Shown: positions 43,023 to 52,067, counted from the stretch's first letter. The stretch: 54,023 bases of DNA from Gaiellales bacterium (GCA_036403155.1 DASWRM010000020.1:1-54023); one strand, 5' to 3'. Program-made: numbers and translations. The notes: a model not told the origin generated them from the letters alone.

Positions 43023-43544
43023 CTAGTCCGCCGCGGGTGCGGTCTGCGCGGCGAAGGCGGCCCGACCCTCGGCGACGATCTCGTCCGCGTAGGCGCGAGG
43101 GTGCCACCCGCCGACCGTGACCGCGCCCGGGTGCTCGAGATCCTTGTACACGTCGAAAAAGTGTGCGATCTCGTCGAGCAGCGAGTCCCGAATGTCCGTG
43201 ATGTCGTGCATGTGGCTCCACTTCGCGTCACGTGTCACCGGAACGCAGAGCACCTTGTCGTCCTCGCCCTTCTCGTCGGTCATCTCGAACACGCCGATCG
43301 GCTCCACCGGGATCACGCAGCCCGGGAACGTCGGTTCCGCGACCAGGATCAGGGCATCCACCGGGTCGCCGTCACGCCCCAGCGTGTCGATCAGGAAGCC
43401 GTAGTCCGCCGGGTAGACGACGCTCGTCCACAGCGTCCGGTCGAGCACCACGTGCCCGAGCGCGGGGTCGAACTCGTACTTGTTGCGGCTGCCCTTCGGG
43501 ATCTCGACGAAGGCGTACAGCGGCAGGTCGCCGTCTGCGGTCAC
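43023..43544 (-). CDS. ppa: Inorganic pyrophosphatase
   Basis: A 173-residue family I soluble pyrophosphatase. EIPKGSRNKYEFDPALGHVVLDR, VVYPADYGFLIDTLGRDGDPVDALILV (the D-x-D-P-x-D metal motif) and the C-terminal part with VPVTRDAKWSHMHDITDI and HFFDVYKDLE are all present. It hydrolyses pyrophosphate to drive biosynthesis. The length and motifs are standard. It is followed after 30 bases by the PIN protein on the same strand. Confidence 0.96.
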   Translation of the reverse strand: MTADGDLPLYAFVEIPKGSRNKYEFDPALGHVVLDRTLWTSVVYPADYGFLIDTLGRDGDPVDALILVAEPTFPGCVIPVEPIGVFEMTDEKGEDDKVLCVPVTRDAKWSHMHDITDIRDSLLDEIAHFFDVYKDLEHPGAVTVGGWHPRAYADEIVAEGRAAFAAQTAPAAD

Positions 43545-43557
43545 GCAGCGAGCATAT

Positions 43558-44283
43558 CTACTCGCCCAGCGCGCGGGCGAGCATCGCCGGCGGGCGCAGG
43601 TACGCCCACACCGTGCCGGCGACGTAGAGCAGCGCGATCACGTAGCCGCCCTCCTCGAGCGCCTCGTTCCCGGCCAGCTCGCCGAGCTCGTGCAGGGCCC
43701 CGGCCAGCAGGTACGCGGCGAAGGCGAGCACGAGCACGCTCGTGATCCGGAAGAACGTCCCGAGGTTCAGGTGCGCGGCGCCCCGGTAGACGAGCACGCC
43801 CAGCACGACGGCGGCCGCCAGGCCGATCGTCCCTCCGGCCAGCGTGGCGAGCGGCGAGTCGGTGCCCGTGGCGGCATACATGAAGAGCGCGGTCTCGATG
43901 CCCTCGCGGCCGACGGAGACGAAGGCGAGCCAGAAGAGCGCTCCGCCGCCCATCACGAGCGCATGGGAGACCCGCTGCCGCAGCGCGCTGCCGAGCCCGC
44001 GAGCCTGGCGCTGCATCCAGAAGATCATCCACGTGAGCACGCCGGCCGCCAGCAGCATGGCGGTCGCCTCGTAGAGCGACTCGCTGCGGCCGTCGAGCTC
44101 GCCGCCCGCGGCGAAGATGATGCCGCCCATCACGGCGCTCGCGACGGCCGCCGCCGCGACGCCGGCCCAGACGTGCCGGGCGCGGTCGGACGAGCCGCTC
44201 TGGCGAAGATAGGCGAGCACGATGCCGATCATCAGGGCGGCCTCGAAGCCTTCGCGCAGTGTGATGAACAGCGATCCGAGCAC
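43558..44283 (-). CDS. FTR1-family high-affinity iron permease
   Basis: A 241-residue membrane protein with about seven helices and both hallmark iron motifs: REGFEAALMIG in helix 1 (residues 10-20) and REGIETALFMYA in the middle. FTR1/EfeU takes up ferric iron, usually with an oxidase or EfeO/EfeB partner, none of which is encoded here. The GTG at 44283 is the only start that keeps the first iron motif. No ribosome site precedes it, and a palindromic operator lies 6 bases upstream, so the mRNA is probably leaderless and iron-regulated. Confidence 0.93.
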   Translation of the reverse strand: MLGSLFITLREGFEAALMIGIVLAYLRQSGSSDRARHVWAGVAAAAVASAVMGGIIFAAGGELDGRSESLYEATAMLLAAGVLTWMIFWMQRQARGLGSALRQRVSHALVMGGGALFWLAFVSVGREGIETALFMYAATGTDSPLATLAGGTIGLAAAVVLGVLVYRGAAHLNLGTFFRITSVLVLAFAAYLLAGALHELGELAGNEALEEGGYVIALLYVAGTVWAYLRPPAMLARALGE

Positions 44284-44288
44284 GGATG

Positions 44289-44304
44289 CTTAGGGTACCC
44301 TAAG
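44289..44304. promoter_or_regulatory. Palindromic DtxR/IdeR-like iron box
   Basis: CTTAGGGTACCCTAAG is a perfect 16-bp palindrome. Its ends TTAGG..CCTAA match the half-sites of DtxR/IdeR operators, although the known consensus has a 19-bp spacing and this one is shorter. It lies between the divergent FTR1 and ilvA starts and overlaps the FTR1 -10 element, the right place for repression by an iron-loaded regulator. Confidence 0.7.
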
Positions 44305-44321
44305 GCGTCGGGAGCGCGCAA
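44292..44321 (-). promoter_or_regulatory. Candidate FTR1 promoter giving a leaderless mRNA
   Basis: On the minus strand TTGCGC (44321-44316) and TACCCT (44297-44292) are 18 bases apart. With 8 bases from the -10 to the GTG at 44283, transcription would begin at the start codon itself. The missing ribosome site fits this. Both hexamers deviate from consensus, so the call is tentative. Confidence 0.4.
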
Positions 44322-44328
44322 ACGGGAT

Positions 44329-45546
44329 ATGTTCCGCGCTCCCGTGATCCCCCTCGACGACATCCGTGCCGCCGCCGAGCGCCTGCGCGGCGTGGCTCAC
44401 CGCACGCCGCTTCACCGGTCGCAGACCTTCTCCGACTGGGCCGGCTGTGAGGTGTTCCTCAAGCACGAGAACCAGCAGCGGACCGGCTCGTTCAAGATCC
44501 GCGGCGCCTACACCAAGCTGCAATCGCTCAGCCCGGAGGAGCGGGCGGCCGGCGTGATCGCGCCGTCGGCCGGCAACCACGCGCAGGCGGTCGCGTTCGC
44601 CGCGCGCCTCGCCGGCGTGCCGGCGACCGTGTTCATGCCCGGCTCCGCCTCGCTGGCGAAGGTGGGCGCGACCGAGGGCTACGGCGCGCGGGTGCAGCTC
44701 GCGGGCGACAGCGTCGACGATGCCGTCGCGGCCGCTCAGGCGGCCGCCGCCCGGACCGGTGCAACGCTCGTGCATCCGTTCGACGACCCGGCCGTGATCA
44801 CCGGTCAGGGCACGGTCGGGCTCGAGATCCTCGAGGACATCCCCGACGTCGACACGGTGGTCGTCCCGCTGGGCGGGGGCGGTCTGCTCTCGGGCATCGC
44901 CTGCGCCATCAAGGCACAACATCCACAGGTGCGGGTGGTCGGTGTCCAGGCGGCCGGCTGTGCTCCGTACGTGGCCTCGCTGGAGAAGGGTGAGCTCGAG
45001 CCGGTGCACCAGACGACCACGATCGCCGACGGCATCGCGGTGAAGCGGCCCGGCGAGCAGACGTTCTCACTGATCCGGGAGCTGGTGGACGACGTGGTCA
45101 CGGTGACGGATGCCGATATCGGACAGGCGATCGTGCACCTGCTGGAACGGTCGAAGGCAGTGGTCGAGGGAGCGGGCGCCGTCGCGCTGGCCGCCATCCT
45201 GGCCGGAAGGGTGACAGGGCGGAAGGTCGTGGCCGTTCTCTCAGGAGGCAACATCGACACGCCGCTGATGATGCAGGTGATCCGGTTCGGCCTGACGAAC
45301 CAGGGCCGCTACCTCGTGATCCGCACCCGGCTGATCGACCGGCCGGGCCAGCTGATGGAGCTGCTGAAGGTGATCTCGGACGCGCATGTCAACATCCTGG
45401 TCGTGTCGCATCACCGGGAGAGCGTCGAGGTGGCCGTTGCCGAGACCGGCATCGAGCTGATCCTCGAGACGCGCGACGAGGCGCACGCCGAGCAGGTGGT
45501 GTCGCTCGTGCGCAGCCACGGGTATCCCGTGACCCGCATGCGCTAG
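44329..45546 (+). CDS. ilvA: Threonine ammonia-lyase
   Basis: A 405-residue PLP enzyme that deaminates threonine to 2-oxobutanoate for isoleucine synthesis. Lys56 in RTGSFKIRGAY binds PLP, SAGNHAQAVAFAA is the substrate loop, and GGGGLLSGIA holds the phosphate. A single C-terminal ACT domain (RLIDRPGQLMELLKVISDAHVNILVVSHHRE) marks the shorter IlvA/TdcB-related class, which is regulated by amino acids. The ATG at 44329 was chosen; a GTG at 44344 would remove 5 residues. It is divergent from FTR1 with an iron box between. Confidence 0.94.
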   Translation: MFRAPVIPLDDIRAAAERLRGVAHRTPLHRSQTFSDWAGCEVFLKHENQQRTGSFKIRGAYTKLQSLSPEERAAGVIAPSAGNHAQAVAFAARLAGVPATVFMPGSASLAKVGATEGYGARVQLAGDSVDDAVAAAQAAAARTGATLVHPFDDPAVITGQGTVGLEILEDIPDVDTVVVPLGGGGLLSGIACAIKAQHPQVRVVGVQAAGCAPYVASLEKGELEPVHQTTTIADGIAVKRPGEQTFSLIRELVDDVVTVTDADIGQAIVHLLERSKAVVEGAGAVALAAILAGRVTGRKVVAVLSGGNIDTPLMMQVIRFGLTNQGRYLVIRTRLIDRPGQLMELLKVISDAHVNILVVSHHRESVEVAVAETGIELILETRDEAHAEQVVSLVRSHGYPVTRMR

Positions 45547-45549
45547 CGC

Positions 45550-46083
45550 TCAGTGGCCGATGCTGCGCACCTTGCGCGCCAGCGAGCGGCGGTAGGCGGC
45601 GCGCACCGTGCCCTCGGCGACGCCGAGCGACACGCCGGCCACCGCGGCGGTGAACTGGTCGAGCAGCACGCCGACGGCGAGCATCGCCAGGGCGGCCACG
45701 ATCAGCACCACCTGCCCGGCCGCCGTGACGTCGCGGGGCTCCATTCGCTCCACCTGCTGGAGGGCCTCTCCGTACGTCGCGTCCTTGTGCAGCCCGAGCA
45801 GGCGCCGGACGCTGTCGCGGTTCGCGCGCCGCAGCTGTCGCATGCGGATCAGGTAGAAGCCGCCGTAGGCGACCGCGATGACCGCCGCCCCAGGCCACGA
45901 GCGGTGCTGAAGGAACCGGGCGATCAGGGCGAGGGCGGGCGCCGCACAGCCGAGGATGATCCCCATGTCCTCCGCGGTTCGGCGCCAGGCGCCCCCCGGC
46001 ACGAGCCGCGACACCACGGTGGCGAGCAGCACGCCGAGTGCGAGCACCGCTCCGCCGATCTGGACGGACTGCGCGGCGGTCAC
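45550..46083 (-). CDS. Polytopic membrane protein of unknown function
   Basis: A 177-residue protein with helices at about 7-28, 41-58, 65-80 and 121-145 and a basic C-terminus (YRRSLARKVRSIGH). A soluble loop between helices 3 and 4 contains LRRANRDSVRRLLGLHKDATYGEALQQVERMEPRDV. I recognise no family. It overlaps the stop of an acyl-CoA dehydrogenase by 4 bases and ends 3 bases from the convergent ilvA stop. It is the last gene of the pepA-acyl-CoA dehydrogenase transcript. Confidence 0.75.
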   Translation of the reverse strand: MTAAQSVQIGGAVLALGVLLATVVSRLVPGGAWRRTAEDMGIILGCAAPALALIARFLQHRSWPGAAVIAVAYGGFYLIRMRQLRRANRDSVRRLLGLHKDATYGEALQQVERMEPRDVTAAGQVVLIVAALAMLAVGVLLDQFTAAVAGVSLGVAEGTVRAAYRRSLARKVRSIGH

Positions 46084-47219
46084 AGACCGAGGCCGCGCGC
46101 GATCACGAGCCGCTGCACCTCGTTCGTGCCCTCGCCGATCTCGAGCACCTTCGCGTCGCGGTAGAAGCGGCTGATCGGGTACTCGTCCATGAACCCGTAT
46201 CCGCCGTGGATCTGCAGCGCCTCGTTGCAGACCCGGCGCGCGAGCTCCCCGGTGTAGAGCTTGGCCATGGCCGCCTGGTGCGCGAAGGCCCGGCCCCGGT
46301 CCTTCAGCCAGGCCGCCTTGTACACCATGGTGCGGCCCGCCTCGATCTCGGTCGCCATGTCGGCGAGCTTGAACTGGACGGCCTGGAAGCGGCCGATCGG
46401 CCGTCCGAACTGCTCGCGCTCGCCGGCGTAGCGCAGCGCCATCTCGAACGCGCCCTGCGCCATCCCGAGCCCCAGCGCCGCAACGCTGATGCGGCCGCCG
46501 GCGAGGATCTCCAGGAACTGCCGGAACCCCGCGCCGCGCGGCCCCAGCAGGTTGTGCTCGGGCACCCGGCAGCCGGTGAACGTCAGCTCGCGCGTGTCCG
46601 ACGAGTGCCAGCCCATCTTGCGCAGCGGCTGCGACTGCTCGTAGCCCGGCGTGCCGTTCTCGACGACGATGTTCGAGACCTCCTCGTCACCCGTGCGCGC
46701 GGTGATCGTGACGAGCGCCGAGAGCGGCGTGCCGGCGTTCGTGATGAACATCTTGGAGCCGTCGACCACCCACTCGCCGCCCTCGAGCCGCGCCGTCGTG
46801 CGGGTCGCGCCCGCATCCGAGCCGGCACCCGCCTCCGTCAGCCCGAATGCCCCGAGCCGGCGGCCCGACGCCAGGTCCGGGAGCCACCTCGCGCGCTGCT
46901 CGTCGCTGCCGAACAGGTGGATCGGCATCGTGCCGAGCGACGTGTGGGCGGCGACCGTGATCGCGAACGAGCTGTCGACGCGGGCGAGCTCCTCGACGGC
47001 GACGGCGTATGCCAGGGTGTCGAACCCCGCTCCCCCGGCCTCCTCCGGCAGCGGGATGCCGAGCAGCCCCAGCTCGGCCGCGGCCTCCACCAGCTCGACG
47101 GGAAACCGGCCCTCGCGGTCCAGCTCCTCGGCGACAGGCCCGATCCGCGACTCGGCGAACTCGCGCACCGTGGCGCGGAGGTGCTCGTGCTCGTCGCCGA
47201 GGTCGAAGCCGAGCGCCAT
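46080..47219 (-). CDS. Acyl-CoA dehydrogenase
   Basis: A 379-residue FAD enzyme. FGLTEAGAGSDAGATRTTARLEGGEWVVDGSKMFITNAG is the signature region. HGGYGFMDEYPISRFYRDAKVLEIGEGTNEVQRLVIARGLGL contains the catalytic Glu. The enzyme should start beta-oxidation of a short- or branched-chain acyl-CoA. It begins at the A of the pepA stop (TGATG) and overlaps the next gene by 4 bases. It is the second acyl-CoA dehydrogenase in the window and clearly differs in sequence from the one at 29987. Confidence 0.94.
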   Translation of the reverse strand: MALGFDLGDEHEHLRATVREFAESRIGPVAEELDREGRFPVELVEAAAELGLLGIPLPEEAGGAGFDTLAYAVAVEELARVDSSFAITVAAHTSLGTMPIHLFGSDEQRARWLPDLASGRRLGAFGLTEAGAGSDAGATRTTARLEGGEWVVDGSKMFITNAGTPLSALVTITARTGDEEVSNIVVENGTPGYEQSQPLRKMGWHSSDTRELTFTGCRVPEHNLLGPRGAGFRQFLEILAGGRISVAALGLGMAQGAFEMALRYAGEREQFGRPIGRFQAVQFKLADMATEIEAGRTMVYKAAWLKDRGRAFAHQAAMAKLYTGELARRVCNEALQIHGGYGFMDEYPISRFYRDAKVLEIGEGTNEVQRLVIARGLGL

Positions 47220-48724
47220 CAGCAGAGCGATTCGGCCAGCTCGACCAGCAGCCGGACGCCGTAGCCGGTGCTTCCCTTGCCGACGTAGTCCCCTCGTGAG
47301 CGCGTGAGGTCGGCGGTGCCGGCGATGTCGAGGTGCGCCCAGGGGCCCTCGCCTGCGAATTCCCTCAGGAACCGCCCGGCGTAGGGAGCCTGCGCCATCC
47401 GGAAGCTCGACGAGTTCGCCATGTCGGCGATCTCCGAGCGGAACAGCCGCTTGTACGTGTCATGCATCGGCAGCTGCCAGGTGTGCTCGCCTGCACGTTC
47501 GCCCGCGTCGCGGACCCGGTCGATCCAGTCCTGGTCGACGCCCATCACACCGGCGTGGTAGTCGCCCAGCGCCACCACGACGCCGCCGGTCAGCGTGGCC
47601 AGGTCGACCAGGTGGGTGGCCCCGAGGGTGCGGGCGTGATGGAGACAGTCGGCCAGCACGAGCCGCCCCTCGGCGTCGGTGTTCGTGATCTCGATCGTCT
47701 TCCCGTTTGCGGCGGTGACAACGTCGTCCACGCGGAAGGCATTCGTGTCGATCATGTTCTCGGTCGCGCCGACCACGGTCACGAACCTCAGCGGCAGGCC
47801 GAGCTCCGCGATGGCGTTTGACGCCTCGAGCACGGCCGCCGCGCCGGACATGTCCGTCTTCATGCCGATCTGGCTGGCCGGCGGCTTCAGGCTGTAGCCG
47901 CCGCTGTCGAAGGTGAGGCCCTTCCCCACCATCCCCAGCACCGTCCGGGACGCCGCGCGGGGCTGCCGGGGAGGCGTGTGGCGCAGCACGATCAGACGGG
48001 CGGGCTTGCTGGACGCCTGTGCCACCGCTGCAAACGCGCCCATGCCGCGTGCGGCGATCTTGCGCTCGTCCCAGACCTCGACCCGCATGGAGGGATGCGC
48101 CGCTGCGATCTCGCGCGCGCGCTGGGCCAGCTGCTCGGGGCCGAGGTCGTTCGGCGGCATGTTCTGAAGGTCGCGCGCGCGGTTGACGGCATCGGCCGCC
48201 ACGGCGGCCCGCCGTGCGGCCGCGCCGGCGGCCCGCTCCGAGGACACCAGGGTCAGCGCCGCCGGCGGCACAGGCAGGTCCTTGCGGTTGCGGGTCTTGT
48301 AGCGGTCGAACCGGTATCCACCGATGACCACGCCGTCCACGACGCAGCGGGCGGCGCGGGACGCATCCACCGGCAGCCCGTCGAGCACCATGCCGATCGT
48401 CCTGCCGCGCACCGACGCCAGCGCCCGAACGGCGGCTCCCGCCGCGTTCCGCACCGCCTCGTCGTCCGCCTTCTCACGCGGGCCGAGGCCGACGACGGCG
48501 ATCCGTCGGGGCCGCACGCCGCTGCCCGGCGCCGTGTGCACGAGCGTCACCTGGCCGGCGCCGCCGCGGATCTCGTTTGCCTTGACCAGACGCGAGATCG
48601 CCCCGTCCATCGCCCGGTCGAGCTCGGCCGCCGCGCCGTCGAGCGACACGGGCTTGCTCATGGCCACCGCGAGCAGGTCGACGTTGGCCGCGGCGGGGGA
48701 GCCCGCCGTCGTGGAGATCTTCAT
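47219..48724 (-). CDS. pepA: Leucyl aminopeptidase (M17)
   Basis: A 501-residue two-domain zinc aminopeptidase. The N-terminal macro-like domain runs to about residue 165. The catalytic domain has VGKGLTFDSGGYSLKPPASQIGMKTDMSGAAAVLEA (metal-binding Lys and Asp) and the M17 signature NTDAEGRLVLADCL. It removes N-terminal amino acids in the cytoplasm and can act as a DNA-binding protein in some bacteria. The length is standard. It is the first gene of the pepA-acyl-CoA dehydrogenase-membrane protein operon and is divergent from the cyclase. Confidence 0.95.
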   Translation of the reverse strand: MKISTTAGSPAAANVDLLAVAMSKPVSLDGAAAELDRAMDGAISRLVKANEIRGGAGQVTLVHTAPGSGVRPRRIAVVGLGPREKADDEAVRNAAGAAVRALASVRGRTIGMVLDGLPVDASRAARCVVDGVVIGGYRFDRYKTRNRKDLPVPPAALTLVSSERAAGAAARRAAVAADAVNRARDLQNMPPNDLGPEQLAQRAREIAAAHPSMRVEVWDERKIAARGMGAFAAVAQASSKPARLIVLRHTPPRQPRAASRTVLGMVGKGLTFDSGGYSLKPPASQIGMKTDMSGAAAVLEASNAIAELGLPLRFVTVVGATENMIDTNAFRVDDVVTAANGKTIEITNTDAEGRLVLADCLHHARTLGATHLVDLATLTGGVVVALGDYHAGVMGVDQDWIDRVRDAGERAGEHTWQLPMHDTYKRLFRSEIADMANSSSFRMAQAPYAGRFLREFAGEGPWAHLDIAGTADLTRSRGDYVGKGSTGYGVRLLVELAESLC

Positions 48725-48780
48725 GCATGCCCTCGCAGTGGTCGGGAGACGGGACGCGGCAAGGGTATCCTACGGCCCTC

Positions 48781-48828
48781 ATGGACCCCATCGTGACGGA
48801 CGAGCCGCAGGCCGGACGCGCCGGGTGA
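48781..48828 (+). CDS. Possible 15-codon leader peptide before the cyclase gene
   Basis: A short frame (MDPIVTDEPQAGRAG, then TGA) ends exactly at the cyclase start, sharing GTGA. A TATCCT at 48767-48772 is well placed as a -10 for a leaderless start at this ATG. Coupling of a leader to the cyclase is possible, but a 15-codon frame can arise by chance. Confidence 0.25.
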   Translation: MDPIVTDEPQAGRAG

Positions 48829-51800
48829 AGTGCCCCGCGTGCGGCGGCGCGCTGCCCGAGGGCGCACGGTTCTGCCCCACCTGCGGACGCCCGCTCACCG
48901 CCGACCTGGCGGGAGCCGAGGAGCGCAAGCTCGCGACGGTGCTGTTCGCCGACATGGCGGGCTCGACCGAGCTGGCCATGCGACTGGACGCGGAGCACCT
49001 GCGCTCGCTGCTGGCTGACGTCTACCGTGAGCTGAGCCAGGCCGCGGGCGCATTCGGCGGCACGGTCGAGAAGTTCATCGGCGATGCCGTCATGGCGGTG
49101 TTCGGCGTGCCGCAGTCGCACGAGGACGACCCGGAGCGCGCGGTGCGCGCCGCGATGACCATGATCTCCCGGGCCGGATCCGTGGGCCGGCGCCACGGCG
49201 TCGAGTGCGTGCTGCGCGTGGGCATCTACACGGGCGTCGTGGTCGCCGGCACCAGCCCCGGGCGCGACTTCCTGGTCACCGGCGAGGTCGTGAACCTCGC
49301 CGCGAGGCTGCAGCAGGCTGCCGAGCCGGGCGAGGTGCTGATCGGCGAGCCGACCTTCAGGGCGCTCGAGGCGATCGCCCGCACCACGCAGCCCCGCTCG
49401 CTGGTCGTCAAGGGCCGCACCGGCCCGGTGCTCGCGCACGCCGTCACGGGGCTCGCCCCCGCCACGGCGTACCGGCGCCGCCGGGCGCGAGGGCCGTTCG
49501 TGGGGCGGGGCGGCGAGCTGGCGCTGATCACGTCGCTCGTGGCGCGCGCCGTCGAGCACCGGCGCCCTCACCTTGTCACCGTGATCGGCGAGGCCGGCAT
49601 CGGCAAGAGCCGCCTGGCGGAGGAGGTCGTGATCGAGCTGCAGCACCACGCCGAGCCTCCGGTCGTCTGGCTCGGCCGCTGCCTGCCCTACGGCGAGCGC
49701 GGCCCCTATGCGCCGCTCTCCGAGGTGCTCCTCCGAGCCGCCGACGTCCCCAACGACACGCCGCGAGACGACGCCCGGCGGATGGCCGATGGGCACCTGC
49801 GCGCCCTGCTCGGTGAGGACTCGGATCAGGAGATCGGCGACGTGCTGCGCACCGCCGGGCTCGGCGACGGGCGCGACCACGCACAGGACGATCTCGAGGG
49901 ACTGGGGCGCGGCCGTGATGCGTGGCGCCGGGTGCTGACCGCCCTGGCCGGGCGCCGCCCGACCCTCGTCGTGCTCGAGGACGTGCACTGGGCCGAGCCG
50001 GCGCTCCTCGACCTGGTGGAGTCGATGGCGACGGGGGATGCCCGCGTGCCGCTCGTCCTGCTGTGCCTGGCGCGCGACGACCTGCTGCGCGCCCGGCCCG
50101 ACTGGGGATCGGGCCTGCGGAACGTGACGGTCGTCTCGCTCGACGCGATCGACGACGGCGAGATGCGACGGCTCGCAGCGGCGCTGCCCGCGGGCGACGA
50201 GGGCGCGGGCCAGGCGGTGGAGCTGGCCGGCGGAAATCCCTTCTTCCTCGAGGAGATGCTGGCGATGGCGGCCGAGGGCGGCCGTTCGATGCCCCCGACC
50301 GTGCAGGGCGTGATCGCCGCCCGCCTCGACCTTCTGCCGCTCGAGGAGAAACGGTTCATCCAGCACGTCGCGGTGATCGGCCGCACCTTCGGAGAGGACG
50401 AGCTCGCAGTCGTCGCGCCCGAGCGCGGGAAGCGGCTGGTGGCGAACCTGTCGCGGCGCGACCTGCTCGTCCCGCTCGGTGCCGGCTGGGGGTTCAAGCA
50501 CGTGCTGATCCGAGACGTCGCCTACGAGACCATGCCGCGCAGCGAGCGGGCGCGGCTCCATCTCGAGCTCGCTCGGTGGCTCGAGGGCCGGCGTGACGCC
50601 GACTCGCAGGCGATCGCAGGCCACTACGCGTCGGCGGTGGCGCTGGGAACCCAGGATGCGCGGGAGGATGCCGTCCGCACGCTGCTCCGTGCCGCGGCCG
50701 ACGCGCGCGAGGTCTACGCACACGGTCTCGCGCTGCGGCAGGCCGGGCTCGCGCAGTCGCTGGCGCAGGACGACGGCGAGCGCGCGCTGGCGGCGGAGGC
50801 CGTGGGTGACGCCCACTGGATGGCCGAGAACCTGGACGAGGCGCTCGACGCGTACGGCGTGGCGCTCGAGGCCGCCCACCGCGCCGGGCTGGACGGGGCC
50901 GACATGGCGCGCCTCTCGTGGAAGTGGGTCGACCTTCCGACTCGGTGGGGCGGGCTGCAGCTGCGGTCGTCTCCGACCCGCGAGGCGATCGAGGCCGAGA
51001 TCGACGACGGGCTGCGAAACGCGCTCGCCTCCGGCGCCCGGGTGCTCCAGGCCCGGCTGCTGGTCGCCCGGGCGCTGCTGGTGTGGCGGTTCGAGAACGA
51101 GCTCGAGCCGCAACGCGATGCGCTCGCGCTGGCGGACGAGGCGCTCCAGATCGCCGAGGAGCTGGAGAAGCCGCTCGTCGTCTCCGCGGCGCTCGACGCC
51201 CGCTCCGCGCTCCTGAGCGCGCTGCGCTGTTACCGCGAGGCGGCGCAGGCGGACGAGCGCCGGATGTCCCTGATCGGCCGGATCGCGTCGCGCGAGGAGC
51301 AGATGGACATCTGCGCGGCGACCGCCCGTACGCGGACGCTGCTCGGGGACTACGCCGGCGCCGTCGCCGCCGCCGACCTGGCGGACGAGCTCGTGGCGGG
51401 CGGCGACCAGCGCTGGGTGGCCTGGCCCGCCAGGACGCGGATCGAGGCGTACTACTACTGGGACCGGTGGGACGACGCGCTGGCTGCTCACGAGCGATTC
51501 CTCGAGGTCTTCCGCCGCGGCCAGCGCACGCGCTACGTCAACGTCCCGGCTCTCGTGGCGGCCGCGGCGACGGGCATCCACCTGCTGCGCGGCGACCGCG
51601 AGCAGGCCGACGTCATGGAGCAGCGGGTCGGGCGCGTGCCGGCGCAGTTCGACCTGATCGTGGGGCACGCCCTGCTCGGCGCCGGGGAGCCGGAGCTCGC
51701 GCTCGAGCGTGTCGCGCGGGTTCCGTTCGCCCGCCACTGGGCGCTCGCCGTGACCGCCGAGGCGCAGGCCGCGCTCACGCGCTGGGACGACCTCGACGTC

Positions 51801-52067
51801 ACGCTCGCCGCGCTCGACGCGATGGAGGGCATCGACCAGCTGCCGCGGCTCGTGGCCCAGGTCGATCGGGCGCGGGGAATGGCCGGCGACGAGCTCGCGC
51901 TGCAGCGGGCCGAGCAGGAGTTCGACCGGCTGGGCTGCAGGTTCGAGCATGCGCGCTGCCTCGAGCTGCTCGGCCGTGGCGCCGAGGCGCGCCGGGTCTA
52001 CGAGCTGCTGGGCGCGGAGCCGGCGCTCAGCCGCGACGTGTCGCGCGGCCGGGCCCCATCTAGCTGA
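48825..52067 (+). CDS. Class III adenylate/guanylate cyclase-STAND ATPase regulator
   Basis: A 1,080-residue soluble signalling protein. Residues 3-20 form a zinc ribbon (CPAC..CPTC). Residues 35-210 form a class III cyclase domain with metal-binding Asp43 and Asp87, Lys83 in VEKFIGDAVM, and Asn157/Arg161 in VNLAARL, so cyclase activity is plausible. An AAA/STAND ATPase domain follows (Walker A GEAGIGKS at 255-262, Walker B TLVVLEDVHWAEPALL), and the last 450 residues are TPR-like helical repeats. Such proteins link a sensed ligand to cAMP formation or to complex assembly. The GTG at 48825 fits the zinc ribbon. The 3' end shares 8 bases with the convergent gene. Confidence 0.92.
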   Translation: MKCPACGGALPEGARFCPTCGRPLTADLAGAEERKLATVLFADMAGSTELAMRLDAEHLRSLLADVYRELSQAAGAFGGTVEKFIGDAVMAVFGVPQSHEDDPERAVRAAMTMISRAGSVGRRHGVECVLRVGIYTGVVVAGTSPGRDFLVTGEVVNLAARLQQAAEPGEVLIGEPTFRALEAIARTTQPRSLVVKGRTGPVLAHAVTGLAPATAYRRRRARGPFVGRGGELALITSLVARAVEHRRPHLVTVIGEAGIGKSRLAEEVVIELQHHAEPPVVWLGRCLPYGERGPYAPLSEVLLRAADVPNDTPRDDARRMADGHLRALLGEDSDQEIGDVLRTAGLGDGRDHAQDDLEGLGRGRDAWRRVLTALAGRRPTLVVLEDVHWAEPALLDLVESMATGDARVPLVLLCLARDDLLRARPDWGSGLRNVTVVSLDAIDDGEMRRLAAALPAGDEGAGQAVELAGGNPFFLEEMLAMAAEGGRSMPPTVQGVIAARLDLLPLEEKRFIQHVAVIGRTFGEDELAVVAPERGKRLVANLSRRDLLVPLGAGWGFKHVLIRDVAYETMPRSERARLHLELARWLEGRRDADSQAIAGHYASAVALGTQDAREDAVRTLLRAAADAREVYAHGLALRQAGLAQSLAQDDGERALAAEAVGDAHWMAENLDEALDAYGVALEAAHRAGLDGADMARLSWKWVDLPTRWGGLQLRSSPTREAIEAEIDDGLRNALASGARVLQARLLVARALLVWRFENELEPQRDALALADEALQIAEELEKPLVVSAALDARSALLSALRCYREAAQADERRMSLIGRIASREEQMDICAATARTRTLLGDYAGAVAAADLADELVAGGDQRWVAWPARTRIEAYYYWDRWDDALAAHERFLEVFRRGQRTRYVNVPALVAAAATGIHLLRGDREQADVMEQRVGRVPAQFDLIVGHALLGAGEPELALERVARVPFARHWALAVTAEAQAALTRWDDLDVTLAALDAMEGIDQLPRLVAQVDRARGMAGDELALQRAEQEFDRLGCRFEHARCLELLGRGAEARRVYELLGAEPALSRDVSRGRAPSS

